Shown piece after piece: positions 23,009-30,607 of a DNA stretch of 33,708 nt (the stretch's first letter is position 1; each line of letters starts with the position of its first letter). The DNA lies in NCBI GenBank assembly GCA_050329415.1, contig JBHJOS010000155.1:1-33708 (forward strand), in the 5' to 3' direction. The notes beneath the pieces are model-generated. The model made no database searches, had not been told where the DNA came from, and saw nothing but the letters and a program-made list of their open reading frames with translations. This DNA comes from JANNOG01 sp050329415 (GTDB lineage: Bacteria > Actinomycetota > Actinomycetes > Actinomycetales > JBBAYJ01). Position numbers and translations under genes: made by a program.

Positions 23009-23450
23009 TCCACGGTCGGTCCGGTTCGAGGACGCCGTCCTGGCGCGACTCGATGCCTATGTCCGGTCGCATCCCCACGTGTCCGTGTCGTCCGTGGTGA
23101 ACAGCCTGGTCGACGAGGCCCTGCGGCTCGCCGACCATCCCGGTGTCGTCTTCCGGGACGGGCCGACGGGGCGCCGGGCGGCCCTGGCTGACGGTCCGGA
23201 CGTCTGGGAAGTCGTGTCTGCCCTCCGGGACGTCACGGCGGAGGACGCCGCCGGGCCGACCGGCGAGGCCCTCGTCTCCGAGCTCGCCGAGGTCACGGGC
23301 CTGTCGGCCCGTCAGGTCCGGGCGGCGGCCCGGTACTACGCGGCCTATCCGGACGAGGTGGACGTCCGGATCGCGGCGAACCGGGCTGCGGCGGAGCGCG
23401 AGGAACAACTGTGGCGGGCAGAGCGGACAGTGCTACGGCACAGCGCGTGA
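23001..23450 (+). CDS. Antitoxin: RHH domain fused to DUF433
   Basis: A 149-aa protein. Residues 1-50 form a ribbon-helix-helix DNA-binding segment (SVRFEDAVLARLDAYVRSHP...VSSVVNSLVDEALRLA). The rest matches DUF433: GVVFRDGPTGRRAALADGPDVWEVV and LSARQVRAAARYYAAYPDEVDVRI. DUF433 proteins are the usual partners of DUF5615 PIN-like toxins, and the RHH part would repress the shared promoter. It has a leaderless-type start and overlaps the toxin start by 4 nt. Its position between a TetR gene and a gene scrap fits a mobile or recently acquired module. Confidence 0.85.
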   Translation: MSSPRSVRFEDAVLARLDAYVRSHPHVSVSSVVNSLVDEALRLADHPGVVFRDGPTGRRAALADGPDVWEVVSALRDVTAEDAAGPTGEALVSELAEVTGLSARQVRAAARYYAAYPDEVDVRIAANRAAAEREEQLWRAERTVLRHSA

Positions 23451-23791
23451 CCCGGCTGCTGCTCGACGAGATGTACCCGCCGGCCCTGGCCGCGGACCTG
23501 CGCGACAGGGGCATCGACTGCCTCGCCGTGCTGGAGCCGCGCGCAGGTCTGGCGGGTACGCCGGACGACCGCGTACTGGCATGGGCCGCCGCCGAGGGTC
23601 GCGCCGTCGTGACCGAGAACGTGGCGGACTTCGCGCGACTGTCGGCGACCGCATCGCATCGAGGGATCGTCCTGGTCCCGGCGTCGCGTTACCCGCGGTC
23701 CCGCTCCGGCCTGCGGCGTCTCGGTGACGCACTGAGTTCCCCGGGCGCCCTCGACGGACTGCTCGACGGGGGCGTGGTCTGGTTGCCCTGA
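23447..23791 (+). CDS. DUF5615 PIN-like toxin
   Basis: A 114-aa protein. It opens VTRLLLDEMYPPALAADLRDRGID, the DUF5615 N-terminus with the first acidic residues, then DDRVLAWAAAEGRAVVTENVADFARL, the second acidic cluster of the PIN-like fold. These folds are metal-dependent ribonucleases, and in this context a type II toxin. A GTG at 23411 in the same frame was rejected because the family begins at the second GTG, which overlaps the antitoxin stop (GTGA). The usual TxDxDF motif is TENVADF here. Toxicity and RNA target are unknown. Confidence 0.82.
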   Translation: MTRLLLDEMYPPALAADLRDRGIDCLAVLEPRAGLAGTPDDRVLAWAAAEGRAVVTENVADFARLSATASHRGIVLVPASRYPRSRSGLRRLGDALSSPGALDGLLDGGVVWLP

Positions 23792-23906
23792 TGCTCGCCG
23801 TCGAGAGCGTCCCGCTGCTGGTGCACACGCATGTCATGGGTGTGAACTCACGTCACGGACGGAAGCGCCGGAGAGATGCGGGACAGGTGGCGGCGCGCGC
23901 CCTCCG

Positions 23907-24061
23907 GTGGTGCGCGGCCCCGTTCGCAACGTCGTGCTGCGCTCGGGCGACGGGGCCGGCGCCGTCGGGCTCGACATGACACGCCAGTGGCCCGGGCCGC
24001 TCATGATCGCCGACGTCCTCGTCGAGGGGTTCGACGTCGGTGTCGAGGGATCCGTTCGGGT
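23907..24061 (+). pseudogene. Fragment of a pectate-lyase-like beta-helix protein gene
   Basis: A frame with strong GC3 bias encodes about 50 residues with GPVRNVVLRSGDGAGAVGLD, then TRQWPGPLMIADVLVEGFDVGV. This resembles one rung region of actinobacterial pectate-lyase-superfamily proteins as I remember them (repeats of NVxxxGxGAxGxD and VxVEGFDxG). No start, no catalytic parts and no downstream remainder are present; the frame runs into the antisense of 5-formyltetrahydrofolate cyclo-ligase. It is probably a relic left by insertion or deletion. The region 23792-23906 holds nothing recognisable. Confidence 0.4.
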
Positions 24062-24772
24062 TCAGCCGCTCCGCGTCGGGACCACCAGCCAGCGGGTCGG
24101 GGTGAGCACCGCGTCCACCCGCCGGTCGTGCGGCTCCTCGGGCAGCGGGTGGAGTCGCGCCTCCAGCACCTCGTCGTCATGGACGCAGGCGACCGCCAGC
24201 GGGCGCTGCGCGAGGGGGGCCTCGGCGAGCCGTTCCAGGACCCGGTCGTAGGACCCGCCGCCCTGGCCGAGTCGGCGACCGGCGGTGTCGACGGCCAGTG
24301 CCGGGATCAGCAGGACGTCCGCCCGCTCGGCCGCCCGGTGGCCCAGCCGTTCCCCGGGGGGTCGCATCGGGGCACCCGGCAGCGCCGCCGGTCCCGGGTC
24401 CACCACCCAGTCGAGGTCACGGTCCTCCCGCAGCCACGGCAGGAGCAGCCGCACCCCCCGTCCCGCCAACGCGGTCCGCAGCGCCCCGGTCCCAGGCTCC
24501 CCGGTCCGTGACAGGTACACCGCCACCACGCCGGTCCGGTTGTGGACGGGCAACCCACCCGAGGAGGGCTCCCCTGGCGGGGTGTGGACGGACATCGGGC
24601 CCGACGAGGGCTCCGCGGCGGCGAGGAAGGTGCGCGCCAGGGCCGCGTCGTCGGCGTCCGCTGCGGCCCGATCGCGTGCCCGATCGGCCCTCCGTTCGCG
24701 TAGCTCGCGGCGAATGTCCTGCTTGGAGGCGTGTCGGGGCGGCCGGAACGCCGGTGCGGGCGACTCCGTCAT
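24062..24772 (-). CDS. 5-formyltetrahydrofolate cyclo-ligase
   Basis: A 236-aa enzyme that converts 5-formyl-THF to 5,10-methenyl-THF with ATP. Family marks are the basic N-terminus SKQDIRRELRERRA, the core LLLPWLREDRDLDWV, IPALAVDTAGRRLGQGGGSYDRVLERL (ATP/substrate loop) and the end strand ACVHDDEVLEARLHPLPEEPHDRRVDAVLTPT. Residues 54-81 hold an extra 28-residue stretch, an imperfect tandem duplication (EPSSGPMSVHTPPG / EPSSGGLPVHNRTG) in a loop before the first Rossmann strand. The start MTESPAP has AGGA about 9 nt upstream. It is divergent from the GGDEF gene by 63 nt. Proximity to galU is conserved in actinobacteria. Confidence 0.92.
   Translation of the reverse strand: MTESPAPAFRPPRHASKQDIRRELRERRADRARDRAAADADDAALARTFLAAAEPSSGPMSVHTPPGEPSSGGLPVHNRTGVVAVYLSRTGEPGTGALRTALAGRGVRLLLPWLREDRDLDWVVDPGPAALPGAPMRPPGERLGHRAAERADVLLIPALAVDTAGRRLGQGGGSYDRVLERLAEAPLAQRPLAVACVHDDEVLEARLHPLPEEPHDRRVDAVLTPTRWLVVPTRSG
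24530..24613 (-). repeat. 42-bp imperfect tandem duplication inside the cyclo-ligase gene
   Basis: Units 24613-24572 and 24571-24530 (minus strand) are directly adjacent and share about 31 of 42 bases. The frame is kept and gives two 14-residue copies starting EPSSG. Confidence 0.75.
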
Positions 24773-24835
24773 GTCACGATCCTGGCGCACGGCGACCCCC
24801 GTGCCACGGCCGGGCACGTGACGAGAGGAGGGGCC

Positions 24836-27169
24836 GTGGGCATCCGCACCCGAGTCGCGACGGTGATCGCCGCCGCGTCGCTCGCCCCCCTCGTGGGCGC
24901 CGTCGCGGTCACCGCGTGGTGGCTGCCCAGGTCGGCTGCCGAGGAGGGTCGCGCCACCGCCCGGGTCGTGGCGGCGACCGCCGCGGCGGACCTCACCGAC
25001 GCCTGCACCACCGCCGGTGAGCGCGCCGCCCTGCTGGCCACCCGGTTGCAGCTGGCGGCGGCGCTCGCCCTCCTCGACGGTGCCGATCCCGGCGACGCGG
25101 TGGCCGCCGAGGCTCCCGCCGCGGTCGCCGCTGTGGCGGGGTCGGACCCGGCCGGCGGCGTCGCGGCGGTCGGCCCGGACACCGTCCTCGCCTCGGCCGG
25201 TGAGCTCGGCGTCCGGGCGGCGGCCGTCGAGCAGGCCGTCCCGTGCGCGACCGGGGCCGGGGCCGGGGCCGGGGAGCAGGCTGCAGCCGCGCCTGCCGGT
25301 CTCGTCCTGCAGGCGGTGCCCGTCCGGGTCGGCCCCGATGTCGTCGCGACCGCCGTGGCGGCTCGGTCGGCCGAGGAGGTGCTCGACGAGGCGATAACAG
25401 CCGCGGGTTCCCGGGGCGCCGTCGCGCTCGCCCTCGTGGACCCCCGCGCCGCGGACCCGGCCGACGCAGTCACGGCGGCCACGGGTCCCGGCATCGCTTC
25501 GCCGGAGCGGGCCGCCGACCTCTCCGCCGCCGCCCGCGACGCAGCGGCAACGGCGGGCCGGCCCGGGGGTGCCGACGAGGTCGTGACGACCCCGGCGGCG
25601 GGCCGGGTCCTCGCGGCCCGGGCCGTGCCCGGCGGCGGGGTCGTCGTCGCGGTCGCCGACCTCCCGTCCCCGGGCGCCGCGTGGCCGCTCGCCGGGTTGC
25701 TCGTCCTCGTCGCCGCGGCCCTGGCCGGTGCGGTGGCGCTGGCGACCGTCACCGTCACCCGGGGCGTCACCCGGCTGGCGGACGTCACCCGGCGCCTGTC
25801 CGCCCGCTCGTCCGGGCCGCTCGGCACGGCCCCGGCCGGCGACCTCGTCGCCGATCTCCGAGACCTGGCCGGGGCCCCTGAGCCCGAGGTCCGCAGCGTG
25901 ACGGCGACCATCGACGACCTCCTCCGGCTCGCGCAGGAATCGCAGGCGGGTGCCGTGCGGGCCACGGCATCGGTGGTCGATGCCTTCGGCCGGTTCGGGG
26001 CCGCCCTGGACCGGTCCCCCGAGCAGGAGGGGCTGCTGCGCTCGGTGGCGGAGGCCGCCCTGCTCGCCGCGGATGCCCGACTGGCCGTGGTGTCGTTCAC
26101 CGCGACCGCCGGCGGCGACCGGGAGACCGCCGCACCGGCTGCGGCCGGCGAGCGCACCGTGGCGGTCTTCCTCGCCGGCGGTGCCGCCTGGTCCCGGCAG
26201 GACGGTACGCCGGTCCTGCTGACGGGAGAGCCCGACGGCATCGACCTCACCGACCCGGACGACCTCGCCGCCGCCACAACCGGCCTGCGGCTGCTGCGCG
26301 ACCTGGCCGCGCACGCCGTGGCCACCGGTCGGGCGGTCTCGGCCGAGCTGCCCGGCGAGGGCAGCGGTGTGGTGGCGCCGCTGCGGATGCCCACCGGGCC
26401 CGACGGGCCGGGAGGTGCCGCCGGCTACGTCGCGGTGGCCCGCGACGCGGGTGCCCCCGCGCTGGAGCCCGCCGCCCTCGGCCAGCTGTCGACCCTCGCG
26501 CGGCACGCGGGCGCCGCGTTGCTCAACGTCCGGCGCCACCATCTCGCGGCCCGCCAGTCGATCACCGACCCGCTGACCGGGATCGGCAACCTCCGCCTGC
26601 TGACCCAGACCCTGGGGCGCGAGGTCGAGCGGGCGGCCCGGTTCGGGCACAGCCTCAGCGTGCTGATGCTCGACCTGGACCACTTCAAGGCCGTCAACGA
26701 CACTCACGGTCACGCCCGCGGTGACCAGGTCCTCGCCGAGCTCGCCCGCCGGCTCGCCCGCTGCGTGCGCGACATCGACACGGTGGCCCGCTACGGCGGC
26801 GAGGAGTTCTGCCTGGTCCTGCCGGAGACTTCGCCCGACGGCGCGGAGATCGTCGCCCGGCGGGTGCTGGCGGCCGTGTCCGGGGCTCCGTTCCCCGTGC
26901 CGGGGGGTCCGTCGCTGCACGTCACGGTGTCGATCGGGGTCGCGGCCTTCCCCGAGCACGGCCGCACCGGTGGCGAGGTGATGCGGGCCGCCGACCGGGC
27001 TCTCTACGCGGCCAAGCGGACCGGCCGGGACAAGGTGGTGGTCGCCGATCCCGCCGGGACCCGGCCCCCCGCGACGCCTGCGGCGAGCGGGCCAGCGGTG
27101 CCGTCCCAGACCCCCCGGAACCAGGGCGTGGTTCTGACGGCGGGGGAGCACCCGATCCACTTAGGGTGA
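24836..27169 (+). CDS. Membrane-anchored diguanylate cyclase (GGDEF)
   Basis: A 777-aa protein with TM1 at about residues 8-28, an Ala/Gly-rich extracytoplasmic sensor region of about 250 residues, TM2 (WPLAGLLVLVAAALAGAVALATV, about 283-305), a HAMP-like linker, a GAF-like segment, and a C-terminal GGDEF domain. The domain reads TDPLTGIGNLRLL, LDLDHFKAVNDTHGHARGDQVL and GGEEF (residues 654-658), with RDID forming an intact RxxD inhibitory site nine residues before it. It should make c-di-GMP with product feedback. GTG 24836 follows GAGAGGAGGGG. No EAL or effector gene is adjacent. Its stop lies 5 nt before the galU ATG. Confidence 0.9.
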   Translation: MGIRTRVATVIAAASLAPLVGAVAVTAWWLPRSAAEEGRATARVVAATAAADLTDACTTAGERAALLATRLQLAAALALLDGADPGDAVAAEAPAAVAAVAGSDPAGGVAAVGPDTVLASAGELGVRAAAVEQAVPCATGAGAGAGEQAAAAPAGLVLQAVPVRVGPDVVATAVAARSAEEVLDEAITAAGSRGAVALALVDPRAADPADAVTAATGPGIASPERAADLSAAARDAAATAGRPGGADEVVTTPAAGRVLAARAVPGGGVVVAVADLPSPGAAWPLAGLLVLVAAALAGAVALATVTVTRGVTRLADVTRRLSARSSGPLGTAPAGDLVADLRDLAGAPEPEVRSVTATIDDLLRLAQESQAGAVRATASVVDAFGRFGAALDRSPEQEGLLRSVAEAALLAADARLAVVSFTATAGGDRETAAPAAAGERTVAVFLAGGAAWSRQDGTPVLLTGEPDGIDLTDPDDLAAATTGLRLLRDLAAHAVATGRAVSAELPGEGSGVVAPLRMPTGPDGPGGAAGYVAVARDAGAPALEPAALGQLSTLARHAGAALLNVRRHHLAARQSITDPLTGIGNLRLLTQTLGREVERAARFGHSLSVLMLDLDHFKAVNDTHGHARGDQVLAELARRLARCVRDIDTVARYGGEEFCLVLPETSPDGAEIVARRVLAAVSGAPFPVPGGPSLHVTVSIGVAAFPEHGRTGGEVMRAADRALYAAKRTGRDKVVVADPAGTRPPATPAASGPAVPSQTPRNQGVVLTAGEHPIHLG

Positions 27170-27175
27170 CGCCCA
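27162..27175 (+). promoter_or_regulatory. Candidate leaderless promoter (-10 TAGGGT) of galU
   Basis: TAGGGT (27162-27167) is 7 nt before the galU ATG at 27175, inside the last codons of the GGDEF gene. No Shine-Dalgarno is seen for galU. A good -35 is not visible, so read-through from the GGDEF gene is also possible. Confidence 0.35.
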
Positions 27176-28074
27176 TGACCGCTGCGTTGACGAAGGCCGT
27201 GATCCCGGCGGCCGGCCTCGGCACCCGTTTCCTGCCGGCGACCAAGGCCACGCCGAAGGAGATGCTGCCCGTCGTCGATACCCCGGCCATCGAGTACGTG
27301 GTGAACGAGGCGGTCGCCGCCGGCCTCACCGACATCTTGATGATCACCGGTCGGGGAAAGCGCGCCCTGGCGGACCACTTCGACCGGGCTGCCGAGCTGG
27401 AGGCCGCGCTGCAGGCCAAGGGCGACACGGAGCGACTGGCCCTGGTCCAGCGGTCCACCGACCTCGCGGACTTCCACTTCGTCCGCCAGGGCGACGCCCG
27501 GGGTCTCGGTCACGCCGTGCTGTGCGCCGCCCGGCACGTCGGTCACGACCCGTTCGCGGTGCTGCTGGGCGACGACCTGATCGACGACCGGGACCGGATC
27601 CTGCCCCGCATGATCGAGGTCCAGCAGCGCACCGGGGGGTCGGTGGTCCTGCTGCTCGAGGTGCCTCGCGAGCAGATCCACCTCTACGGCTGCGCCGCCG
27701 TCGAGGCGACCGACGACCCGGACGTGGTGCGGGTGACCGGACTGGTCGAGAAGCCGCCGGCGGACGAGGCCCCGAGCAACCTCGCGATCATCGGCCGGTA
27801 CGTGCTGCACCCGGCGGTGTTCGACGTCCTGCGCGAGACACCGCTGGGACGCGGGGGCGAGATCCAGCTGACCGACGCGCTGGCCACCCTGGCCTCGGGG
27901 GCGGTGCCCGGTCAGGCGGTGCACGGAGTGATCTTCCGGGGGCGTCGCTACGACACCGGTGACCGTCTCGACTACCTCAAGACCGTGGTCCGGTTCGCCG
28001 CCGAGCGCGAGGACCTGGGCACCGACTTCCGGGTGTTCCTGCGGGACTTCGTCGCCACGATGCCGGGCGGCTGA
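27175..28074 (+). CDS. galU: UTP-glucose-1-phosphate uridylyltransferase
   Basis: A 299-aa enzyme making UDP-glucose for cell-wall glycans, trehalose and polysaccharides. It starts MTAALTKAVIPAAGLGTRFLPATK, the nucleotide-binding signature, followed by KEMLPVVDTPAIEYVV, RQGDARGLGHAVLCA, LLGDDLI, VEKPPADEAPSNLAIIGRY and RRYDTGDRLDYL, all standard for GalU. An in-frame GTG at 27166 overlaps the upstream stop, but the ATG at 27175 fits the family start. It is the first gene of the galU-glp-moaC-rimJ-glpR set, with only 6 nt to glp. Confidence 0.97.
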   Translation: MTAALTKAVIPAAGLGTRFLPATKATPKEMLPVVDTPAIEYVVNEAVAAGLTDILMITGRGKRALADHFDRAAELEAALQAKGDTERLALVQRSTDLADFHFVRQGDARGLGHAVLCAARHVGHDPFAVLLGDDLIDDRDRILPRMIEVQQRTGGSVVLLLEVPREQIHLYGCAAVEATDDPDVVRVTGLVEKPPADEAPSNLAIIGRYVLHPAVFDVLRETPLGRGGEIQLTDALATLASGAVPGQAVHGVIFRGRRYDTGDRLDYLKTVVRFAAEREDLGTDFRVFLRDFVATMPGG

Positions 28075-28080
28075 GGCCGG

Positions 28081-29379
28081 GTGTCGGGATCCGACGAGCC
28101 CGCCCGGCCGCTGTTCGCCACGCCCGGCAGCGACCTGGTCCCGGTCGACCGGCATCTGGCCGAGTGCCTGGATCTCGTCGCCCCGCTGCCGCCGATCGCG
28201 GTCCCGCTGGCCGACGCCCTGGGGTGTGTCCTGGCCGAGGACGTCGCCGCGGGCTTCCCGCTGCCGGCGTTCGACAACTCCGGCATGGACGGCTATGCGG
28301 TCAGGGCGGTCGACGTGGCCGCGGCGTCGGAGTCCTCGCCGGTGGTGCTGCCGGTGACCGGGGACGTCTTCGCGGGTCCGGGGATCCCGGGTCGGCTGGC
28401 GCCGGGCACCGCGATGCGGATCATGACGGGTGCTCCGGTGCCGGGGGGCGCGGACGCCGTGGTGCCGGTCGAGGGCACCGACGGCGGCCTCGCCGAGGTC
28501 CGGGTCCGCCGGGCCGTGCGGGAGGGGGCCTCGGTGCGGCGGACGGGTGACGACGTCGACGCCGGGGACACCGTCCTGCGGTCCGGTGTCCGGCTCACGC
28601 CGCGTCAGCTCGCCCTGCTGGCGGCGGTCGGGCGGTCCCAGGCCGTGGTCCACCCGCGGCCCCGGGTGGTCGTGCTCTCCACCGGTGCCGAGGTCGTCGA
28701 GCCGGGCCAGCCCCTGCTGCCGGGGCAGGTGTACGACGCCAACGGGATCGGCCTCACGGCGGCCGCCGCCGAGCTGGGCGCCCGGGCGGTCAGGGTGGGA
28801 ATCGTGGACGACGACCCGCGGGCCGTCCGGGCCGCGGTCGAGGACCAGCTGGGCGCCACGGACGTACTGGTGACATCGGGCGGGGTGAGCGCCGGAGCGG
28901 CGGACGTCGTCAAGGCGGTCCTCGCGGGCCTGGGGGAGGTGACCTTCCGCCGGGTGGCCGTCAACCCCGGGATGCCGCAGGGGCTGGGCGTGCTCGGCCC
29001 CGGCCGGGTGCCGGTGTTCTGCCTGCCGGGCAACCCGGTGAGCGCCCAGGTCTCGTTCGAGGTCTTCGTCCGGCCCGCGCTGCGCCGGATCCTCGGCGAG
29101 TCCCGCCTGCACCGGCGGCGGGTGCCCGCCCGGGCGCTGCGCGGGTGGACCTCGCCGGCCGGCAAGCGGCAGTACGCCCGGGTGCTGCTCATGCGCGACC
29201 AGGCCGTGGCGGCGAGCTCGACCACCCCGTACGTCGCCGAGCCGGCCAGCGGGCAGGGTTCGCACCTGGCGGCGCAGCTCGCTCACGCCAACGCCCTGGC
29301 CGTCGTGCCGGAGGCGGTCACCGAGGTGGCCGCGGGCGACGTCCTCGACTGTCTGGTCCTGGAGCGGATGCGCCGCTGA
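28081..29379 (+). CDS. glp: Gephyrin-like molybdotransferase Glp / MoeA family
   Basis: A 432-aa protein with all MoeA domains: an N-terminal linking part, FDNSGMDGYAVRAVDV (about residues 62-77), MTGAPVPGGADAVVPVE, VVVLSTGAEVV, DANGIGL, TSGGVSAGAADVVK, NPGMPQGLGVLG, CLPGNPVSAQVSFEVFVRPALRRI and a C-terminal beta-barrel. MoeA inserts molybdate into molybdopterin. In corynebacteria the galU-linked paralogue, Glp, instead (or also) binds FtsZ and the membrane receptor GlpR to guide division. The TSGGVS loop reads GAAD rather than the common GDYD, which may bear on catalysis. The GTG start lies 6 nt after galU. Confidence 0.92.
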   Translation: MSGSDEPARPLFATPGSDLVPVDRHLAECLDLVAPLPPIAVPLADALGCVLAEDVAAGFPLPAFDNSGMDGYAVRAVDVAAASESSPVVLPVTGDVFAGPGIPGRLAPGTAMRIMTGAPVPGGADAVVPVEGTDGGLAEVRVRRAVREGASVRRTGDDVDAGDTVLRSGVRLTPRQLALLAAVGRSQAVVHPRPRVVVLSTGAEVVEPGQPLLPGQVYDANGIGLTAAAAELGARAVRVGIVDDDPRAVRAAVEDQLGATDVLVTSGGVSAGAADVVKAVLAGLGEVTFRRVAVNPGMPQGLGVLGPGRVPVFCLPGNPVSAQVSFEVFVRPALRRILGESRLHRRRVPARALRGWTSPAGKRQYARVLLMRDQAVAASSTTPYVAEPASGQGSHLAAQLAHANALAVVPEAVTEVAAGDVLDCLVLERMRR

Positions 29380-29453
29380 GACGAGGCGGCGACGACCGGC
29401 GGAGGGGTGCCGGAACCCGCGCCAGGGGTGGAGAATCCGCGGGTGAGCTGGTC

Positions 29454-29927
29454 ATGACCCTTCCCCACCTCGACCCTGACGGTGCAGCGCGCATGGTCGA
29501 CGTCTCCGCCAAGGCGGTCACCACCCGCACCGCTCGGGCGACGGGCCGCGTGCGGCTGTCGCCCGAGGCCGTCGCCGCGCTGCGCGACGGCTCCGTGCCC
29601 AAGGGAGACGCGCTGGCGGTGGCGCGGATCGCCGGGATCGCGGCGGCCAAGCGGACGCCGGACCTGGTCCCGCTCGCCCATCCCGTCGCCGTGCACGCCG
29701 TCGAGGTGCGGCTCACGGTGGACGACGACGGCGTCGCCGTCGAGGCCCAGGTCCGCACCGCCGACCGGACCGGTGTCGAGATGGAGGCCCTCACGGCGGT
29801 CGCGGTTGCCGGTCTCGCGATGATCGACATGATCAAGGCGGTGGACCGCACGGCCGAGATCACCGACGTCCGGGTCGTCGAGAAGACCGGTGGCCGGCGC
29901 GGCGACTGGCGGCGGGCCGACCCGTGA
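29454..29927 (+). CDS. moaC: Cyclic pyranopterin monophosphate synthase MoaC
   Basis: A 157-aa enzyme that acts with MoaA to turn 3',8-cH2GTP into cPMP, the first step of molybdenum cofactor synthesis. Core motifs are MVDVSAKAVTTRTARATG, VPKGDALAVARIAGIAAAKRTPDLVPLAHP and TADRTGVEMEALTAVAVAGLAMIDMIKAVD, with the catalytic KAVD lysine. The ATG at 29454 has GGTGAGC 6-7 nt upstream. There is a 74-nt gap after glp, and the stop overlaps rimJ by 4 nt. No mog gene follows, although some actinomycetes have one here. Confidence 0.96.
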   Translation: MTLPHLDPDGAARMVDVSAKAVTTRTARATGRVRLSPEAVAALRDGSVPKGDALAVARIAGIAAAKRTPDLVPLAHPVAVHAVEVRLTVDDDGVAVEAQVRTADRTGVEMEALTAVAVAGLAMIDMIKAVDRTAEITDVRVVEKTGGRRGDWRRADP

Positions 29928-30607
29928 TGGCCGCGGACCGGGGGTGGCCGGTGACGCTGCGGCAGGGGGCGGTCCGGCTGCGCCCGCTCCGGGTCGCCGA
30001 CGTCGGGGCGTGGGAGGCGGTTCAGCTCCGCAACCGCGAGTGGCTCGGCCCGTGGGAGGCCACCAGCCCCGACGGCTCGGTCGCGCCGTCGTTCCCCGCA
30101 GTCGTGCGCTCGTTCCGTCGCGAGGCCCGGGCCGGTCGGATGATCCCTCTGGTCGTCGAGGTCGACGGCCGGTTCCGGGGCCAGGTGTCGGTCACCCAGA
30201 TCGCGTGGGGGTCGGCGCGCAGTGGCGCCATCGGGTACTGGATCGACCACGAGGTGGCCGGGCAGGGGATCATGCCACTCGCCGTCGCCATGGTGGTCGA
30301 CCACTGCTTCGCCACCGTCGGCCTGCACCGGCTCGAGGTCAACATCCGCCCGGAGAACGCGGCCTCGCTCGCCGTGGTCCGCAAGCTGAACCTCCGCGAG
30401 GAGGGCACGCGGCGTGCGTTCATCCACATCGACGGCGCCTGGCGGGACCATCTGTCCTTCGCGGTGACCGCCGAGGAGGTGCTCCCCGAGGGCCTCGTCG
30501 CGCGGCTGCTCGCCACGGGTGGCCGGGTCACGATCGCGACGGCGACCGACACGCCCGGCGCGGGAGCCGGGGGAGGGGCGGGCGGTCGCCCTACCGTTCG
30601 GAGGTGA
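29924..30607 (+). CDS. rimJ: RimJ/RimL-family GNAT N-acetyltransferase
   Basis: A 227-aa acetyltransferase. The N-terminus VRLRPLRVADVGAWEAVQLRNREWLGPWEAT, the middle FRGQVSVTQIAWG, GYWIDHEVAGQGIMPLAVAMVVDHCFATVGLHRLEVNIRPENAASLAVVRKL (acetyl-CoA-binding helix and the HRLE/NxxS motifs) and GAWRDHLSFAVTAEE are typical of RimJ proteins, which acetylate N-terminal residues such as that of ribosomal protein S5. GTG (29924) and ATG (29927) are adjacent possible starts. The gene overlaps moaC and glpR by 4 nt each. About 30 Gly/Thr-rich residues extend the C-terminus. Confidence 0.93.
   Translation: MMAADRGWPVTLRQGAVRLRPLRVADVGAWEAVQLRNREWLGPWEATSPDGSVAPSFPAVVRSFRREARAGRMIPLVVEVDGRFRGQVSVTQIAWGSARSGAIGYWIDHEVAGQGIMPLAVAMVVDHCFATVGLHRLEVNIRPENAASLAVVRKLNLREEGTRRAFIHIDGAWRDHLSFAVTAEEVLPEGLVARLLATGGRVTIATATDTPGAGAGGGAGGRPTVRR

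Noticed and set aside
24062..27160. A single 1032-aa minus-strand protein including the cyclo-ligase
   Set aside because: The N-terminal 800 residues are antisense of the GGDEF gene; the family sequence begins at 24772.
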